Positions 16,250 to 28,176 of a stretch of 64,000 bases of DNA are shown piece by piece. Numbering within the stretch: the first letter of the stretch is position 1; each line of letters opens with the position of its first letter. Position numbers and translations under genes: made by a program. The notes below the pieces were generated by a model. That model was not told the origin of the DNA. It saw nothing but the letters and a program-made list of their open reading frames with translations, and made no database searches. Source of the DNA: Spirodela intermedia (taxonomy: Eukaryota > Streptophyta > Magnoliopsida > Alismatales > Araceae); assembly GCA_902729315.2 (NCBI GenBank), contig LR746270.1:8158721-8222720 (forward strand). The letters are read 5' to 3'.

Positions 16250-19200
16250 ATTTCCTAGAAAGATGATAATTATGGCGATATATTTCCCCAAAATAGAAAA
16301 ATAAAAATAAAAATAAAAAATTCACCCGGATGCGCCTTGAAGCATGGACGCATCAGACCGTCGCTGGTCACAATTTCATATAGAGGATTTGCCATCTGGA
16401 AAAACTCTGGTTTCCGGGCAGAAACTATGACCTGCCGTGAAAAAAAATCCAATAATTAAACTCGATTAAAAGCTCCATATAATAGCATAAAGAATGGATC
16501 CAAGCCCTCAAACCCAGGTTGGTTTCTTCACTAGGTACCATGTTGAAGAGATCTCTCCACCCCATGTCATTGGGGAGGAACCTGTTGAAGGCATGCTGCA
16601 TCATCTTGTTCGTGTAATGGTAATCTGAGTTGGTGATCAGCACCAGCTGTTTACCAGCCTAAAGATAATGCAAGATATAAATTAACCTAAAGCAAAGGGG
16701 AAATATGGATGATATAATATATATCGTGTAGTTATATCACATGATATAAATGCACCACCTCTTTCTGATCCAGAAGAGCGAGAGGAAGCTCGGGGTCAGG
16801 CTCCACGAAGCGACCTGGGTCGGCCATTATCTCACTCTGCATTGGGCGACGTCCACATCATTCCTTCATTAAGAAAAGTCAAAAGGGAAGGCAGGTTGTT
16901 CTTTTAAATGGCCACCTTGAGGTGACCTTCGACGTGTGCTCTGAAGAGAGCCTTCGAGACAGCCTGGAAGTAATGCCAAAGGTCAGAGAAAGCTGCTGTA
17001 AAAGGACACCAATGATAGTCACGAGAATACTTGACACCTTGCCTTGAATAGCCCTTTATAGTCAAGCAGACCAAGGTCTGCTGGTATTGCTCCTTCGTCC
17101 AGCCGGTCAACCATCTGCTAGAAATATTCAAGTCAACTTCTCTACCATTTTTTACACACGGATATAGGAAATAAACATCATCGATATATAAACAGTGGGA
17201 TAAGAACCTAATGGTTTGGCCAACAATCAGATAAATAATCATAATAATAATAGTAGTCGTAATAATAACACTAACAATATAATATGGGAAAGAACTTCAA
17301 ATACTAATCAAGCAGCAAGTAAATAATTTAAAACATGCACTGAATAAACCTGCGTATACATGACCGCCTCTGAAACAGAAAAGAAGGTATTCAGGAACTC
17401 CCAGCGGCTCTCCTTCCTCAGATCAACCAGCTCTCTCCCATAAATTTCACTTTTGATAAATAAAAATCAAATTATAGTAAGACAATGGGAGAGTTTCCAA
17501 GGTTATTGGGAATAACAAACACATTGAAAGCGTCTGATCACACCTCACGGCCCGAGTTGACAGCATGTGGGTACCGTGCATGGCCCTCTTCACATAGCCG
17601 AATCTATCGGCCTTGACCAGATTGCCTCTCTCCTTGTCCATGATGAGGCCCCTGATTACCTGCAGGTATGATCGAGAGTGGTTCATCAGACAAAAGAAGA
17701 TGAATCTGATCTGATACTCGGTGGAAGAATTTCTTTACTGGTGGAAATTGAAGAGAATATATTTTCTTGGGAAAATATTTTACCAAGTTTTGATCAAAAG
17801 TCAGCCCATCAACCGGAAAACCCATGCTCTTCAGGTTGGCCATGCCGTAGTCATATGCCCTTCCTTCCCACGCCTGCAGAAGAAGCAAATAATGGTGGTC
17901 AATTAAAACATAATCTTTCCCAATCTCTTTCACCACAAGAACGGCAAAAAGATTACAGAATCCACCAATTTTATCAATAATCAATGCTTAGTTAACATCG
18001 CATTCTGTCAACTATGAGGAACAAACACATGAGCTGAAGATTCATTTTTAGTCAAACAACTATAAAGATTAATTTTTAGAAAATTGGTGGGGGCTTGAAA
18101 ATTAAAATTCTTATCAGTTGCGTAATTCATTAAAAAATAAACGAAACTGATTTTCCAGTTACCATGACGTTGTAGTGGATTAAGGTATAATCCATGTCGT
18201 AACCAATGGCGCTGATCGACCGGAGATTTAAAGTGCGGCTGCAGAATATTCCGCGAGGTGAATGCATTGATGTAAGAGGATCCTGTGAACATGTATTGTG
18301 GATGGACAATCGCACCAAATATTATTTTCTCAAAAAAAAATAAAAATCATGTTAGTATATGACAGAGGCATATCACAAAGTTGTAAGAAAAATGGAGGCA
18401 GTTTAGGAATTAGATAAAATAATTACTGGAATATCCAGATGACTCAGCAATGTCTTCGCTTCTTCAGCTTCGATTCTGGCAATCTCCTCTATCGGCCCCC
18501 CTAAGGCTGCCTGGCCATCCACCCCTACAAAGAAGGATCATGATAGCCATCGGACTGAATCATCAGAATGTCAACCCAACATATTGATCCAGCAAAAGTC
18601 AAACTTCAAGCACTTGAGATTTCGGATCAAATAACAAATGGGCCAAGCAAAAGTCAAGCTCAAAGCGCTGATCAAGATCTCAAATGAGTGCCCCCTCAAT
18701 AATGCATACTCCCTTGAACGGATTGAACTGTTCTAGGAGGATCCATCCAGTGTGCAGGCAATGAGATCATATAGAAGCATCGCTCCTTCCCTGCTGGGAT
18801 TTTCATGAGATTTCCATCCATTGATGTGAAGGAAGAGAGACAAAGAGATAGGGCGAAGAACTATCGATCGAAACGAACCCATGAAATCAACATAAACGCC
18901 GCTTCGGGTATTCAGGAGAAAACCAGAGGAGGAACGGCTTAAACCCTACAAGATGCATCATCAGTTGGACAGAAATCTGCTTCTAGATAAATAAGCAGGC
19001 ACTTGATCTATCCAAGGAAGTTAAGTTCCCGAAAATCTTCTCGTCATTCCGTGGGGATTTGGGTGAGCAGCTCACCAAGCGCCTCCAGACGCTCCTGATT
19101 GACGTTCAGGTCCCCCTTGGTGCTCTCCCCGAGATAGTCGACTTCGGACTTGCTGGAGGAGGTAACAGAGAAGACCTCGCCGCCAAGGGAACCAGCGGCG

Positions 19201-19439
19201 TCGACGGCTGCGCCGCCGCAGCAGACCGCGCCCCGCCGCCCGATCGCCGGCTCCGCCGCCTGGGTCGACCAGCTCCCCACTCTCCTGGCGTGGGCCAACC
19301 TCAGAAAGGGCACTGCCCGCGGCCGCTGCACCACGACACCCCCCAGAAGCTCCGCGTACTCCGCCATATCCGCAGTTCTGAACCTCTTGGCTTTTAGGTA
19401 GAGGGAAGATGGGGGGAAGAAATCTCGGATGGCGCACAT
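13827..19439 (-). CDS. HAD-superfamily (subfamily IG) 5'-nucleotidase
   Basis: Predicted purine-type 5'-nucleotidase that hydrolyses nucleoside monophosphates (family knowledge: NT5C2-like). Seventeen exons: 19439-19076, 18524-18427, 18282-18163, 17873-17784, 17659-17544, 17449-17350, 17114-17043, 16963-16916, 16836-16759, 16658-16539, 16431-16326, 16164-16001, 15867-15733, 15362-15232, 14609-14547, 14432-14354, 13901-13827; 652 aa. The HAD nucleophile motif DMDYT is at 183-187, LITNSD at 369-374 and GDHIYTD at 464-470. The conserved tail (RRTKGRPAQ, TPFMYFRSQEQ) is present. Introns 7 and 16 use GC donors. The N-terminus is GC-rich and Arg/Ala-rich, and could be an organelle transit peptide. 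A second in-frame Met at 19367 (628 aa) is an equally possible start. It is transcribed away from the Sec23-like gene. Confidence 0.9.
16184..16246. repeat. (GA)31 microsatellite in nucleotidase intron 11
   Basis: A 63-bp uninterrupted GA tract lies inside the intron between exons 11 and 12. On the transcribed strand it is (CT)n and ends 18 bp before the splice acceptor of exon 12, so it extends the polypyrimidine tract. Confidence 0.95.
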
Positions 19440-20254
19440 AATCTCTGACGGGGATTTCGCTAATTATTGCGGCAGGATCGGGGATTGGAGGAGCCCCTTG
19501 GTGCCCGACACCTTCTCCATTCCGATCCTCTCCGGATATTCGACAAGGAAGACGGGGGACGGAGGCGGGGGGCGCGTCTTTCGAATCTCTCCGGATGATA
19601 TTTGGCGCTCGTCAGTGACCCAATTCAATCATCGCGTCGTCAATTCCAAAGATGTCTATCGTCAGACGCGTCGCTGTCCGAACCCGTCGCGAAAACACGT
19701 AGACGGCTTTTTGACCCGTTGGATCCTCTTCTTCTTCTTCTTTCTCTTCTTTCTCTTCTTCTTCGCGGGTAACCTCGAGCGAGAGAGGGAGGTAGCTAAA
19801 GGCCGAATCTTGAACAGCTACTTCGGCGTCGCCCCGAGGATGGCACCCATCCACAAGACCCCCGGGATTTCTCGAGCCCAGGGGGATCTTCTTCTCCCAT
19901 TCCTTCGTCAGGAATTCTGGTTGACTTTGGGCGGGGTCCTCCCTTATTTTCAGAGCCGCGTTGACTTAACAACTGTTCGTCCGGTCTTCGCTACTCTTAT
20001 TGAACTTTTTTTCCTTACAATTTTCATCTACACCATGCGAGCACACTGCAGCATCTCCAGCAAAGAGTCAACGGGGGGACACAATCGTCTTTCATCATCA
20101 GGGTCTTCTCGGGCATGAGTCAACTCCCAAAAAGGAGACCATTTTTTCAGGCTCCACTAAGTTCGAAGGCCTATTCAAGAGTTGAGGGGGTCAACGCCGC
20201 TTGCCAGACCCAAATTTGGCCCAAATGCCCTTTATCTGGTCCCGCTGTCTAAAC

Positions 20255-20288
<34 letters not shown>

Positions 20289-21133
20289 AACATAGGTTTG
20301 GGCTTTTTAATTGGTCCGACTCTGATACGGCCCAATTTCCGACTCGTATATATCTCCTTTAATGCACCATACCAAAAACAAAATATTTTATATGATGAAA
20401 ATGAATAAGCAGTTGAAGCTCTGTTTAACTCCATTTAAAAATATACAAAAAAATATTATTTTTAATATCCACACTACAAAAAATAATAAGTATTGTGGGA
20501 AATTGGTTAATTATAACTAAATAAGTAAACATAGATTTTGCGGAAAAAACTGAATAAGGGGAAAAAGGGGGGGAAATTCATCTCAGACCAACTCTCCCCA
20601 CCCCCCCTTCCCCGCGTCTGCTGCTGCTCTCTCTTCATCCAGCTACTTGGCTCCGGCGACCGCCTCGTCCTCCATCTTCAAGCTCAGATCCGTCGCTTGG
20701 GGGAAGCGATTCCTGGTTTTCCTCCCACATCGACGCGGGGCGCACGTTGGAGGCGCGGGCGACGAGGAGATCGGCACCGGGAAGAGGGAGAGCGGCGCCT
20801 GCGGATTTCTGTTTCAGAAGGTTTGGCATTTCGGCCCCTCTTTCTCTTGATTCCGTACCCGTAATTCGTCCCGCCTTCCGGATTTTTTTTTTTTTTTTTT
20901 CCTTTGTGGAGTCTGTTCCCCTTCGTTCAAGTTTGTTGCAGCATTTTTTTTGTTCTGCGGTCGGTAGGGTACTCGAGGTTTTCTTCTCTGGGGGATGTTA
21001 TGCATGTTGTTGGACGTTCCCATCTGGATTTTGGTTGGAATTGGACGATTGTTGGGGTGATTTTTCTTTCTCGGAGTTCTTCCTCATGGAGTTCTTGCAT
21101 GCTTCGGATGAGCAGGGATTTTGGTGACCGGCG
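19440..21133. promoter_or_regulatory. Divergent intergenic region between 5'-nucleotidase (-) and Sec23-like (+) genes
   Basis: 1.7 kb separates the two divergent start codons. The left part (19440-20240) is moderately GC-rich, with a GA tract at 20259-20287. An AT-rich stretch at 20380-20530 is followed by a CT/C-rich segment (20580-20650) that looks like the leader of the Sec23-like mRNA. No clear TATA box was identified on either side. A 5' UTR intron in the Sec23-like gene is possible but not shown. Confidence 0.4.
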
Positions 21134-24100
21134 ATGGCCGATCCGGCACCACCAGCGTCACCGCCGGCCGGTTACACGGTCACTATGACCACGAGCAATC
21201 CGACACAGACCCCGGAGAAGACGCCCACACAATTTTCTACTTCCGTGGCGACCAGATTCTCTCCTCTATCATCGTCTGGTGAAGCTGCAGGGACAGGGAG
21301 CCCTATTCCGCCGTTCAGTACTCCCCCTGCCCCATCTGGGAGGCCTATCCCGCATTTCGGTACTCCTCCGCCTGGTTCAGCTGGGAGCCCAATTCCACAC
21401 TTCAGTACTCCACCTGGGCCACCTGTCTTCTCCTCCCCCCTACGCCCGGCAGCAGTGCCATTCCGGGCCTCGCCAGCCTCTCCTCAACCAGTGCCATTCT
21501 CCTCTGGTTCATCTCTGCCCACATCATCTCCTCCTTTTGCCAATGGATCAACCGATGTGCTGACCCAGATTTCAGCTGGAGTCGACGACTCCACCTTCGA
21601 ATCTCCATATGTGCTCTTCTCCGCTCACAAGGTAATTCCTTGTCACGCTTGTCATTGAATTATCCATCCAGATTAAACCATTACTATAATATTTTTGACA
21701 TCTACAAGTTCTGCTGGTTTCCCCCACTTTTACTGTTCATGATAGTAACGACCACCGGAACACTTTTTCGGAGAGTAACATGACTAACACGATAGTTCTT
21801 CGTATAAATTGTGAAAGGAATGAGCCATTTTATGTTCTCCTTCATTAGGTGTTGAAAAACAGAAAGCTGGCAAATATCTCGAGTCTGGGATTCGGCGCTT
21901 TGGTCTCTCCCGGAAGAGATATCGCATCAGGCCCGCAGATTGTAGAGCGTGAGCCACACCGTTGTCAGAACTGTGGTGCGTATGCAAATTTATATTGCCA
22001 GGTTTTACTGGCTTCTGGGCAGTGGCAATGCGCAATCTGCAACAAATTAAACAGCAGTGACGGGGAATACATCGCCCCCAGTTTAGAAGCGGTGCGCCAG
22101 TGGCCAGAACTCTCCTCATCAGTGATTGATTATATCCGAACTGGGAATAAACATCCAGGATTTGTTCCCGTTTCTGATTCAAGAACGTCCGCACCCGTCT
22201 TTCTCGTCATAGACGAATGCCTAGATGAAGGTCACCTCCAACATTTGCAAGGGTCGCTACATGCTTTTGTGGACTCCCTTCCTGCGACTACAAGAATTGG
22301 TGTGATTACGTATGGTCGGACAGTGTCGGTCTATGATTTTTCTGAAGAGTCAGCTGCATCAGCAGATGTGCTTCCGGGTGACAGATCACCCACACAAGAA
22401 TTCCTAAAAGCCTTGATTTATGGGACTGGAATCTACCTATCACCTGTTCATATTTCACGTCCAGTTGCGCATACCATTTTCTCATCCCTCAGACCATATG
22501 GACTCAGGTTGCCCGAAGCATCAAGGGATCGATGCCTCGGTACAGCAGTGGAGGTTGCACTGGCCATCATCCGGGGACCGTCTGCAGAAATGTCTCGTGG
22601 GATTGTTAAAAGACCAGGCGGCAACTGCAGAATCTTGGTCTGTGCGGCTGGTCCCAACACTTATGGTCCTGGTTCAGTTCCTCATTCATTTAATCATCCC
22701 AACTATCCATACATGGAGAAAACGGCTATTAAGTTCATGGAGCATCTTGGTCATGAAGCTCATCGACATAATACTGTGGTCGATATTCTATGTGCCGGGA
22801 CGTGCCCAATACGGGTTCCTGTGCTTCAGCCACTTGCTAAATGCTCTGGTGGTGTGCTGGTCCTTCATGATGACTTTGGGGAGGCGTTTGGTGTGAATTT
22901 GCAAAGGGCATCTTCTAGGGAAGCGGGCTCTCATGGGTTGCTTGAGATTCGCTGTTCTGATGATATTCTTTTGACTCAAGTGATTGGACCCGGAGAAGAA
23001 GCACCTTCAGATGCTCATGAAACATTCAAGAATGACTCATCTACTTGTATTCAGATGCTTAGTGTGGAAGAAACCCAGAGCTTTGCGTTATCTATGGAAA
23101 CGAAGGGTGACATCAAGAGCAGTCATGTTTTCTTCCAGTTTGCTGTTCGTTATTCTACTATATTCCAAGCGGAGCTTTCTCGTGTGATTACCATCAGGTT
23201 GCCCACGGTGGACAGTCTATCCGCATACCTTGGGAGCATTCAAGAGGATGTAGTTTCAGTTCTCGTAGCCAAGAGGACCCTGTTGCACGCCAAAGATGCA
23301 TCTGATGCCGTCGACATGAGGTTAACCGTAGACGAGAGGCTAAAGGATATCGCCATGAAATTTGGTTCCCAAATGCCCAAATCAAAACTGTATCAGTTCC
23401 CAAAGGAACTCTCTTTGCTGCCTGAAAACTTATTCCATCTCAGAAGAGGACCACTCTTAGGAAGTATCCTTGGTCACGAAGATGAAAGATCTATCCTGAG
23501 GAACATTTTCTTGAATGCTTCCTTTGATCTGTCCCTTCGGATGTTGGCTCCTCGCTGCCTGATGCACCGCGACGGGGGTAATTTCGAGGAATTGCCGGCA
23601 TATGATCTTGCAATGCAGTCTGATACTGCCATCGTACTTGATCATGGGACAGATGTCTTCATTTGGCTGGTAAGCTGCCCATACACCCTCTCTGTTGTGC
23701 GCCATTCTTAATGTTAGAGCGACTCTCTGCATCCGCTTATTTGTTATTGCCTTTCTGTTCAGTATTCCATGTTTGCAACCCATGAGGTATCACATCGCAT
23801 CTCACCCTCTTCTTGATCGAAATATAGATAAATTATTTTGAAGATCTCACTCTCTATACTTTGGTTGGCTGGTCATCAACTAGTTCGTTCCATTGAGATG
23901 CTGAAACTTCTCAAAGAACTTACATTTTTTAACACAAACCCTAGGAAATCCGCAGTCATTTACATGTGGGACTGGCACGGATTTTCTTCGTTGGAATATT
24001 CATGAATGACAGTTTTAATTTTTCAGAAAAGTAATGTCCTTTGTGAAATTGGCACTTGTGTTATTTCCCGTGGCTTCTGGTGGTGGCTTTATGAATCCCC

Positions 24101-25483
24101 AGTGGTGCAATTACTCTGGCTTCTGGTGGAAAACCACTGCCTCATGAACGCCTTCTATTCATCAGTCCCTCTGGTGTCCTTTTCTTGTCCCACAAAAACC
24201 TAAATCTCCAGTTTAGCGGTGAGTACAGCGGGTTTGAATGTTCATACTGGGGGAGACCTGACTCAATCACGGTCCAGGTGGGCTGCTTTTCCTTGTTTTA
24301 TTTCCTTTTTCTTATTCCTCTCTCTCACCCTCTCTGAGATTGTGATGGAGATGGGCATGAGAATCTAGTGTATTTTATAAGATTTTATAAAATATGCGTG
24401 CTTGATAGTTACTTTGGAAGGTATACTGAACAATAAAGTACTAGCCTAGAAGGCCTTTCTCGTAAAAAAAAGACCTCATGCTGTCATCGGCCCATCTTGA
24501 CCAGGCCCCTTGTTTACTTGTTGTCTCTATAGTTTCTGGGTTTTCTTGACTTTTCTAACTCGCCATTCTCATATTTATTGACGAAATCCTGAAATTTCCC
24601 TGAATTTTCACAGGGTGCTGAGCTGGCAGCTCAAGAGGGGAGGAGCGCAGCGGCGCTAGCAGCATGCAAGACATTGGCGGAGGAATTGACTGAGCAACGC
24701 TTCCCAGCGCCCCGAATCCTCTCATTCAAAGTTTGTGCCATCCTACACCATCATCTACCATGACTCTCTTCATGCCTTTCATCATTAATTTGTCTCGAAA
24801 AGAAGAATATGCTGAATCACTTCATGGAAAAAAAAATTCTGACTGTTTATCCATAGATCTTTTTTCTGCATTTACATCAGATCTGGGATTCCCATTATTT
24901 TCCCTCGTGGAGAAGCTGATTCCGATATCATTTACTAGGCAGGACTGCAATAATTGAAGAGAATTATTCATCTCTTGCTCACAGCATCTCTTGCCACGTT
25001 CTATTCGTGTTGTTATTTGTTCATCTGGAAAGAAGAATATACTGTACTATTTCACCATTTTTCTTGACTTGATTACAGAGGTTTTTTTTTTAATTACTGA
25101 TTACGCATGCTTATATGTTTTCTTTGCCATTCATATCCATGTTGGATTGCCTATTTTTTTCCTAGATTCTTACCCCCCTCCTAGAGAAGCTGATCCTGAG
25201 ATCAAATTCTTTGCAGGACAAACATTTATTTCTTGTTTGCTGTTCTTTTTCCTGCTTTAGTTAAAGGTTTCCTATTTCTTGATCATCGTTCGTTTTTACG
25301 TAGATGAATCAAATCTAATGTTGTGTCAGAGAATTCCATCACTTGCCTCTGGTTTCTCAGATTTCCTCATCTCTGAATTTTGTTTTCAGGAAGGAAGCTC
25401 CCAAGCTCGTTACCTCGTCTCCCGCATGATTCCAGCGCACAGGGATCCTCCTTATGAACAGGTATCGTTGTCTATGCAGCTCC

Positions 25484-25547
<64 letters not shown>

Positions 25548-25852
25548 CTCTTTCCTCCCCTCCTCTTTCCCTCTGAGAGTTGAGCATTTTGCGTTGGTTT
25601 GGCCGAGCTTGATCTTCAACATCAGGGTTTTCAGGAGTCCCCCCCCCCCCCTCCCCTCTCTTTCTCTCTCTTTCTCTCTTCAGGGCTGATCTTTGATGTC
25701 TGGGTCTTCTTCAGGAGGCAAGATTTCCACAACTGAGGTCGTTGACCCCGGATCAGAGGACGAGGCTGAAGAGCAGCTTCCTCCACTTCGACGACCCCAG
25801 CTTCTGTGAGTGGATGCGGAGCCTGAAGCTCGTCCCCCCTGAGCCCAGGTGA
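21134..25852 (+). CDS. Sec23-like COPII vesicle coat protein
   Basis: Component of the inner COPII coat, expected to act with Sar1 and Sec24 in ER-to-Golgi vesicle budding. Five exons, all phase 0 and GT-AG: 21134-21631, 21849-23669, 24614-24730, 25390-25461, 25715-25852; 881 aa. The first 160 residues are Pro/Ser-rich with repeated PIPxFxTPP motifs. A zinc finger with four Cys at 205, 208, 227 and 230 (CxxC-x18-CxxC) follows, then the trunk (SAPVFLVIDECLD), beta-sandwich, helical and gelsolin-like regions, ending at RSLKLVPPEPR. The length matches the Arabidopsis At4g01810 type of Sec23/Sec24 family protein, which carries this N-terminal extension, rather than the roughly 765-aa animal Sec23. 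Exon 2 holds most of the protein. The start codon context (GGCGATGGCC) is strong. Confidence 0.92.
25483..25542. repeat. CT microsatellite in Sec23-like intron 4
   Basis: About 60 bp of (CT)n begins 21 bp after the donor of the 253-bp intron 4, and a second pyrimidine-rich tract (25636-25681) lies before the acceptor. Most of this intron is low-complexity pyrimidine sequence. Confidence 0.9.
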
Positions 25853-26100
25853 TATCTTCCACAGCTTATAGAGCTTCTAGAGATAGGGGAGAGAGAGATT
25901 ACCCCGCTGCATCCCCCCCTTCTGCTTCACTAAGCAAATGAGAGGGAGTGCAAGAAGCCGGGCGTTTCTCCCCCTCCCCGCACACAGGGTAGATCTCCTC
26001 TCTCTTTCTCTCTCTTTCTCTCTCTCCCTCTCTCTCCCACCCTCTGGCCCGCTTTCTCTCTCCATTTTATGCTGCAAACTTAGAGCAATAACGACTGCTG

Positions 26101-26106
26101 AATAAA
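26101..26106 (+). terminator. Candidate poly(A) signal of the Sec23-like gene
   Basis: An AATAAA hexamer lies about 250 bp downstream of the stop codon, at a typical plant 3' UTR distance. Another CT tract follows at 26197-26229. Confidence 0.5.
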
Positions 26107-26191
26107 AAGGTAGTCTCCTAGAGGCTGTGTTGATGCCTGTTCATCCATCGAGGAGCCACCCTGTTCTATTCTTGCAGCCTGTTCTCCAATC

Positions 26192-26230
<39 letters not shown>

Positions 26231-26910
26231 AAGATATTGATTTTTGTGGGAAGGATACATCTCTCAACAGCTCCATTCTGACTCCGCTTCCAACCTCATT
26301 CTAAGGACATGGCAATGACTATTCTTCGGTCTGGTTTCTGCCTTGTTTTCTGTGGCGTTTACTTTTTTTGGGGTATGTCTTTCGTCAATGGCTGACTATT
26401 GACATTTTGTCCTGTGACGTTGACATTTTTCTTCTAGTAATCATGAAAAATGAGAACACTTTTACTGGGAATATATATTTTCATGTTATATATTTTTTTT
26501 ATCCCAGCTTATATTTAATTTTCTCCATGTTTTTAAATAAAATAAAAAATTAAATTTGGACCTGTAAAGGAAAGTTTTGTAGCATTGAATGATTTTACTT
26601 CTCATATTATAGTGGGGGATTTTAAGCAAGATGAATTTCCAATGGGGCATCCTTAAAGAGGTGGTTCAATTATAATGACGCCTTAAAATAGATTCAACTT
26701 GCATTTAATTTTTTTAAAAAATGAATTAAAAAGTAATAAAATAAAATAAAAGTAGGAAAAAAAGATCTCTGATGGATTTGTGACGCGTCGTATTTTATGG
26801 GCCATAAGTGATTTGGGTCTTTTTCAGGTGTTCTAATCGTTGTGGCCCATCTTTTAAACAACCACTGGTTAAAAACTTTTTCCTGCTACTTTTCATTTAA
26901 ATTCTTGTCC

Positions 26911-26944
<34 letters not shown>

Positions 26945-27370
26945 AGGGGTGAGGTGAAGTGGGCTGGGTGAATTTGTCGGATAGATATTAGCCGTGCCTA
27001 ACTCACGTCAGGGCACGCGGTGATAGTAATCTCAGGGAATAATTCCTAATTTTGGGAAAGATGGCTAATTGACCAGTTTTATTTTATTTATATGTTTTAA
27101 TTGATTATTATTTTTTGCAATCGTTGACGATCTAAAGTCCACGTCGCTGTACGGACAGGAGATTTTTTAATTAAAGAGCGTGCACCTTATTTGACCAAGG
27201 GTCAAATAAAGATCCGTTGAAAGTTGACTGGATCCCGTGGGCCTCCCCCCCTTCCCCCCTTGAGGATCTGACTATTTCCTTGAGTTTTAGGAAGAGAAAA
27301 CGATAACGTCGACTTTCACCAGCGTTGGCGGCGGCGGCGGCGGCGGCGGCGGCAGATAGATGAGCACGAG

Positions 27371-27520
27371 GGATGAGACGATAACCTCGTACGGTTTTCC
27401 ATGATGGGGAATGAGATGGTGATCTCGTAGAGTTTTCCATGGTGGGGGATGAGACGATGATCTCCTAGGGTTTTCCTCGGTGGGGGATGAGACGATGATC
27501 TCCTAGTGTTTTCCTCGGTG
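27371..27520 (+). repeat. 38-bp minisatellite, four units
   Basis: Four tandem units beginning near 27371, 27408, 27446 and 27484, each of the form GGGATGAGACGATGATCTC followed by a GTTTTCC-containing half. Units 3 and 4 are nearly identical and units 1 and 2 are diverged, so growth was recent at the right end. Confidence 0.9.
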
Positions 27521-28134
27521 AAGGACCTCGAATTGAACCAACCGGAATGAATATCATCATTTCTCAGACGACTGAGAGTCGGCCATGAAGACGACGATCC
27601 TGCGAGAGGAAGCTTCGGAGGGGGGAAAGGGGGCCGTCTTCTTCCAGAGGGTGCTCTGCTCTTCCGTGAGCTTGGTCATCCACAAGATTCAGAAAACATA
27701 ATCCAACATTCTCATCGTTCGGATTCCCTGGTTCATATCTATAATCCGCGATGATCACCGGCGCACATCTTCATGGTCTCTCCGAATCTGTCGTCTCACT
27801 TTCTCCGTGAAAAACTGCGCGTAGTTCGCCATTAACAGGCATCTAAATCAAAATAATTCTCAACAGATAGCACCCATAGTCCCATGTGCAGGGTGAAACT
27901 CTGGCGTGACGACGACATCAGTTGGCCTGGCTGTGAGCTCGTTGATCGCCGTAGACAAGAACAGCCATGGTGGGCGAACCAAGAGGTCTCTCAGATCTTT
28001 TGGACGTTTGTCGTTCGCCGGTGCAGTGGGGTCGAGGAATTTATGGGGTTCTTGTCTTCGTTGCGCGCAGTAGATGGAGCAGGAATCTGCACATGGGGCG
28101 GGGTGTTGTCCTCATCCTCCATGGCCGACTTCTC

Positions 28135-28136
<2 letters not shown>

Positions 28137-28173
<37 letters not shown>
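28137..28173. repeat. GA microsatellite
   Basis: 37-bp pure (GA)n, followed by a decayed CTGAGAGACAGA tail. Confidence 0.9.

Positions 28174-28176
<3 letters not shown>

Noticed and set aside
16975-17043. GT donor just after the exon 7 end of the nucleotidase (GCAAG|GTGTC)
   Set aside because: Combined with the available acceptors it breaks phase and meets a stop. The GC donor joins conserved residues.
22420-22896. 158-codon frame inside the Sec23-like exon 2
   Set aside because: Shadow frame of the conserved coding exon.
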